Assembly: GCA_024710535.1 (NCBI GenBank)
Contig: JANJUO010000482.1
Coordinates: forward strand, 1-6,980
DNA: 6,980 nucleotides
Source: a bacterium
GTDB taxonomy: Bacteria; Bacteroidota; Ignavibacteria; Kapaibacteriales; UBA2268
Direction: 5' to 3'
Numbering within the stretch: the first letter of the stretch is position 1; each line of letters starts with the position of its first letter. The position numbers were made by a program, and so were the translations under genes. The notes beneath the pieces were generated by a model. It was not told the DNA's origin and made no database searches. It was given only the letters and a program-made list of their open reading frames with translations. Shown here piece after piece: positions 5,937 to 6,980 of the stretch.

Positions 5937-6722
5937 CTATTTTCTTGCTTTTATCACAAAATAAATTCCAATTGCAACAAAAGGCACGCTCAATAGCAAG
6001 CCCATATCAAATGGTAGTCCTTCCATAAATTTTGTTTGATGTTCTTTGAATAATTCCCAAATCATTCTAACTCCAAATACTAAAGTAAGAAACCATCCAA
6101 AAATCAATCCGGAATTGAATTTACCTTTGTTCTTATTATACATAAAATATAAAAAAACAAAGATAGCAAGATAAGAAAATGCCTCATAAAGTTGAACAGG
6201 ATGACGCGGAATATTGTCAACCTCTGTGAAAATTACTGCCCATGGAACAGTTGTTGCTTTTCCATAAATTTCAGAATTTACAAAATTACCAATTCTTATA
6301 AAAAATCCTGCAAGAGCTACAACTATTACAATTCTATCCAAAATCCACATAAATCCAACTCTTGCATTGCCTTTTGTATGGAGCCAAAGTGCTGTTATTA
6401 TGCCAATTGCTGCTCCATGACTTGCAAGACCGCCTTCCCAAACTTTGATAATTTTGAGTGGATTTGCCAAATAATAAGCCGGGTCATAAAATAAGCAATG
6501 CCCTAATCGTGCTCCCACTATAGTTGCAATAACCATTGTAATGGCAAGGGAATCAAGTTCGCGCTGAGTTTTGCCTTCTGCTTTATAAATTTTATTCATT
6601 ATTTGGTAGCCAACAATGAATCCCATTGCAAAAAGCAAACCATACCAACGAATAGCAAAATTACCAATAATCGGAATTTCTTTTTGAACTTCCCATGTTA
6701 TTGCTGAAATTAAATCAAACAT
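5937..6722 (-). CDS. lgt: Prolipoprotein diacylglyceryl transferase (Lgt)
   Basis: An inner-membrane enzyme that moves a diacylglyceryl group from phosphatidylglycerol to the lipobox cysteine of prolipoproteins, the first step of lipoprotein maturation. At 261 aa it is of usual length, with about seven membrane segments. Motifs in order: IRWYGLLFA with Y27; GARLGHCLFYDP (70-81); WEGGLASHGA with H102; the Lgt signature RIGNFVNSEIYGK with R143, N146, N149 and E151, the same numbers as the essential R143, N146 and E151 of E. coli Lgt; PRHPVQLYEA (172-181); and FGVRMIWELFKEHQ with R219 and E223, corresponding to the C-terminal essential arginine and glutamate. The signature has NSEIYGK where many have NGELWGR. 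The ATG at 6722 is 13 bases after the NAD kinase stop, so the two probably form one operon. Confidence 0.97.
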   Translation of the reverse strand: MFDLISAITWEVQKEIPIIGNFAIRWYGLLFAMGFIVGYQIMNKIYKAEGKTQRELDSLAITMVIATIVGARLGHCLFYDPAYYLANPLKIIKVWEGGLASHGAAIGIITALWLHTKGNARVGFMWILDRIVIVVALAGFFIRIGNFVNSEIYGKATTVPWAVIFTEVDNIPRHPVQLYEAFSYLAIFVFLYFMYNKNKGKFNSGLIFGWFLTLVFGVRMIWELFKEHQTKFMEGLPFDMGLLLSVPFVAIGIYFVIKARK

Positions 6723-6735
6723 TTTATACTCAATA

Positions 6736-6980
6736 TTATTTTACAGATTCATCAAGGGCATTTGCGCCCCATAATAATTTTCTTCTCAAAACATCGTAAT
6801 ATGTGCTTTTTTCCGGCTTAATCAATTTCACTTTCGATTCTGATAACTTCATCGAAACTTCTTCACCATATTTTATTAATTTTATAGTATAACCGTCTGC
6901 CACCAAAATAGCTTCGCAGTTAGGTGTGTCCAATCTGAAGCGTATTTCGTTTGTATCAGGCACAACCAATGGTCTTAATG
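6736..6980 (-). CDS. nadK: NAD kinase, C-terminal end (gene continues beyond window)
   Basis: Only the last ~81 codons lie in the window, and the frame is open to the right edge. NAD kinase phosphorylates NAD to NADP with ATP in the cytoplasm. The visible part begins LRPLVVPD, which fits the end of the family's 'HTLxxRPLVxPD' motif. It continues with beta-strand segments that include LVADGYTIKL (the conserved 'DGQ' turn) and ends with STYYDVLRRKLLWG, the characteristic 'FYxxLRxKLxWG' C-terminus. The ATP and NAD sites (GGDG, NE/D) would be outside the window. The apparent start at 6969 is a TTG inside the gene and not the real start. Transcription continues into lgt. NADPH from this enzyme is the MurB reductant, but that is a general metabolic link only. 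Confidence 0.88.
   Translation of the reverse strand, partial: LRPLVVPDTNEIRFRLDTPNCEAILVADGYTIKLIKYGEEVSMKLSESKVKLIKPEKSTYYDVLRRKLLWGANALDESVK

Noticed and set aside
6192..6494. Plus-strand 100-codon ORF opposite lgt
   Set aside because: The cysteine- and asparagine-rich translation is what the complement of a membrane-protein gene gives, and it overlaps essential Lgt motifs.

Overview
The window is AT-rich DNA that most likely comes from the Bacteroidota or a close relative in the FCB group (Bacteroidetes, Ignavibacteria or Kapabacteria type). The best clue is the first gene, a secreted M1 aminopeptidase ending in a type IX secretion (Por) sorting domain. Start codons are often not ATG (GTG and TTG are used), and several genes have no clear Shine-Dalgarno site. 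The exact lineage cannot be fixed from the sequence alone.

Layout. The left block (1-3091, plus strand) holds an M1 metallopeptidase that is cut at the window edge, followed with a 4-base overlap by murB, a peptidoglycan precursor gene. The right block (5937-6980, minus strand) holds the C-terminal end of a NAD kinase gene followed by lgt, the prolipoprotein diacylglyceryl transferase. These two housekeeping blocks point towards each other. Everything between them (3092-5936) is on the minus strand and is accessory.

The accessory interval is a cluster of toxin-antitoxin modules at different stages of decay, plus one lipoprotein gene. From right to left, in the direction of transcription, it contains: an intact HEPN/minimal nucleotidyltransferase pair with a 22-base overlap; a small lipoprotein of unknown role that starts with TTG; an antitoxin gene broken by two single-base frameshifts, followed by a truncated and frameshifted RelE/ParE-like toxin start; an intact VapB (DUF2281)/VapC (PIN ribonuclease) pair joined by a TAGTG junction, with a recognisable promoter and a possible terminator; and finally the stubs of a BrnT-like toxin and its CopG-like antitoxin, the latter running into the end of murB. 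Short open reading frame calling would miss the broken modules, because none has an ORF longer than about 55 codons in a single frame.

How the genes work together. Lgt makes the lipid anchor used by lipoproteins such as the one at 4561-5157. MurB makes UDP-N-acetylmuramate, so cell-envelope genes flank the island on both sides. The two intact toxin-antitoxin pairs probably act independently of these. The most notable result is the run of four different toxin-antitoxin types, two alive and two dead, in less than 3 kb between convergent core genes. That suggests a site which repeatedly acquires and loses such modules. I see no transposase, integrase, tRNA, rRNA or CRISPR array.
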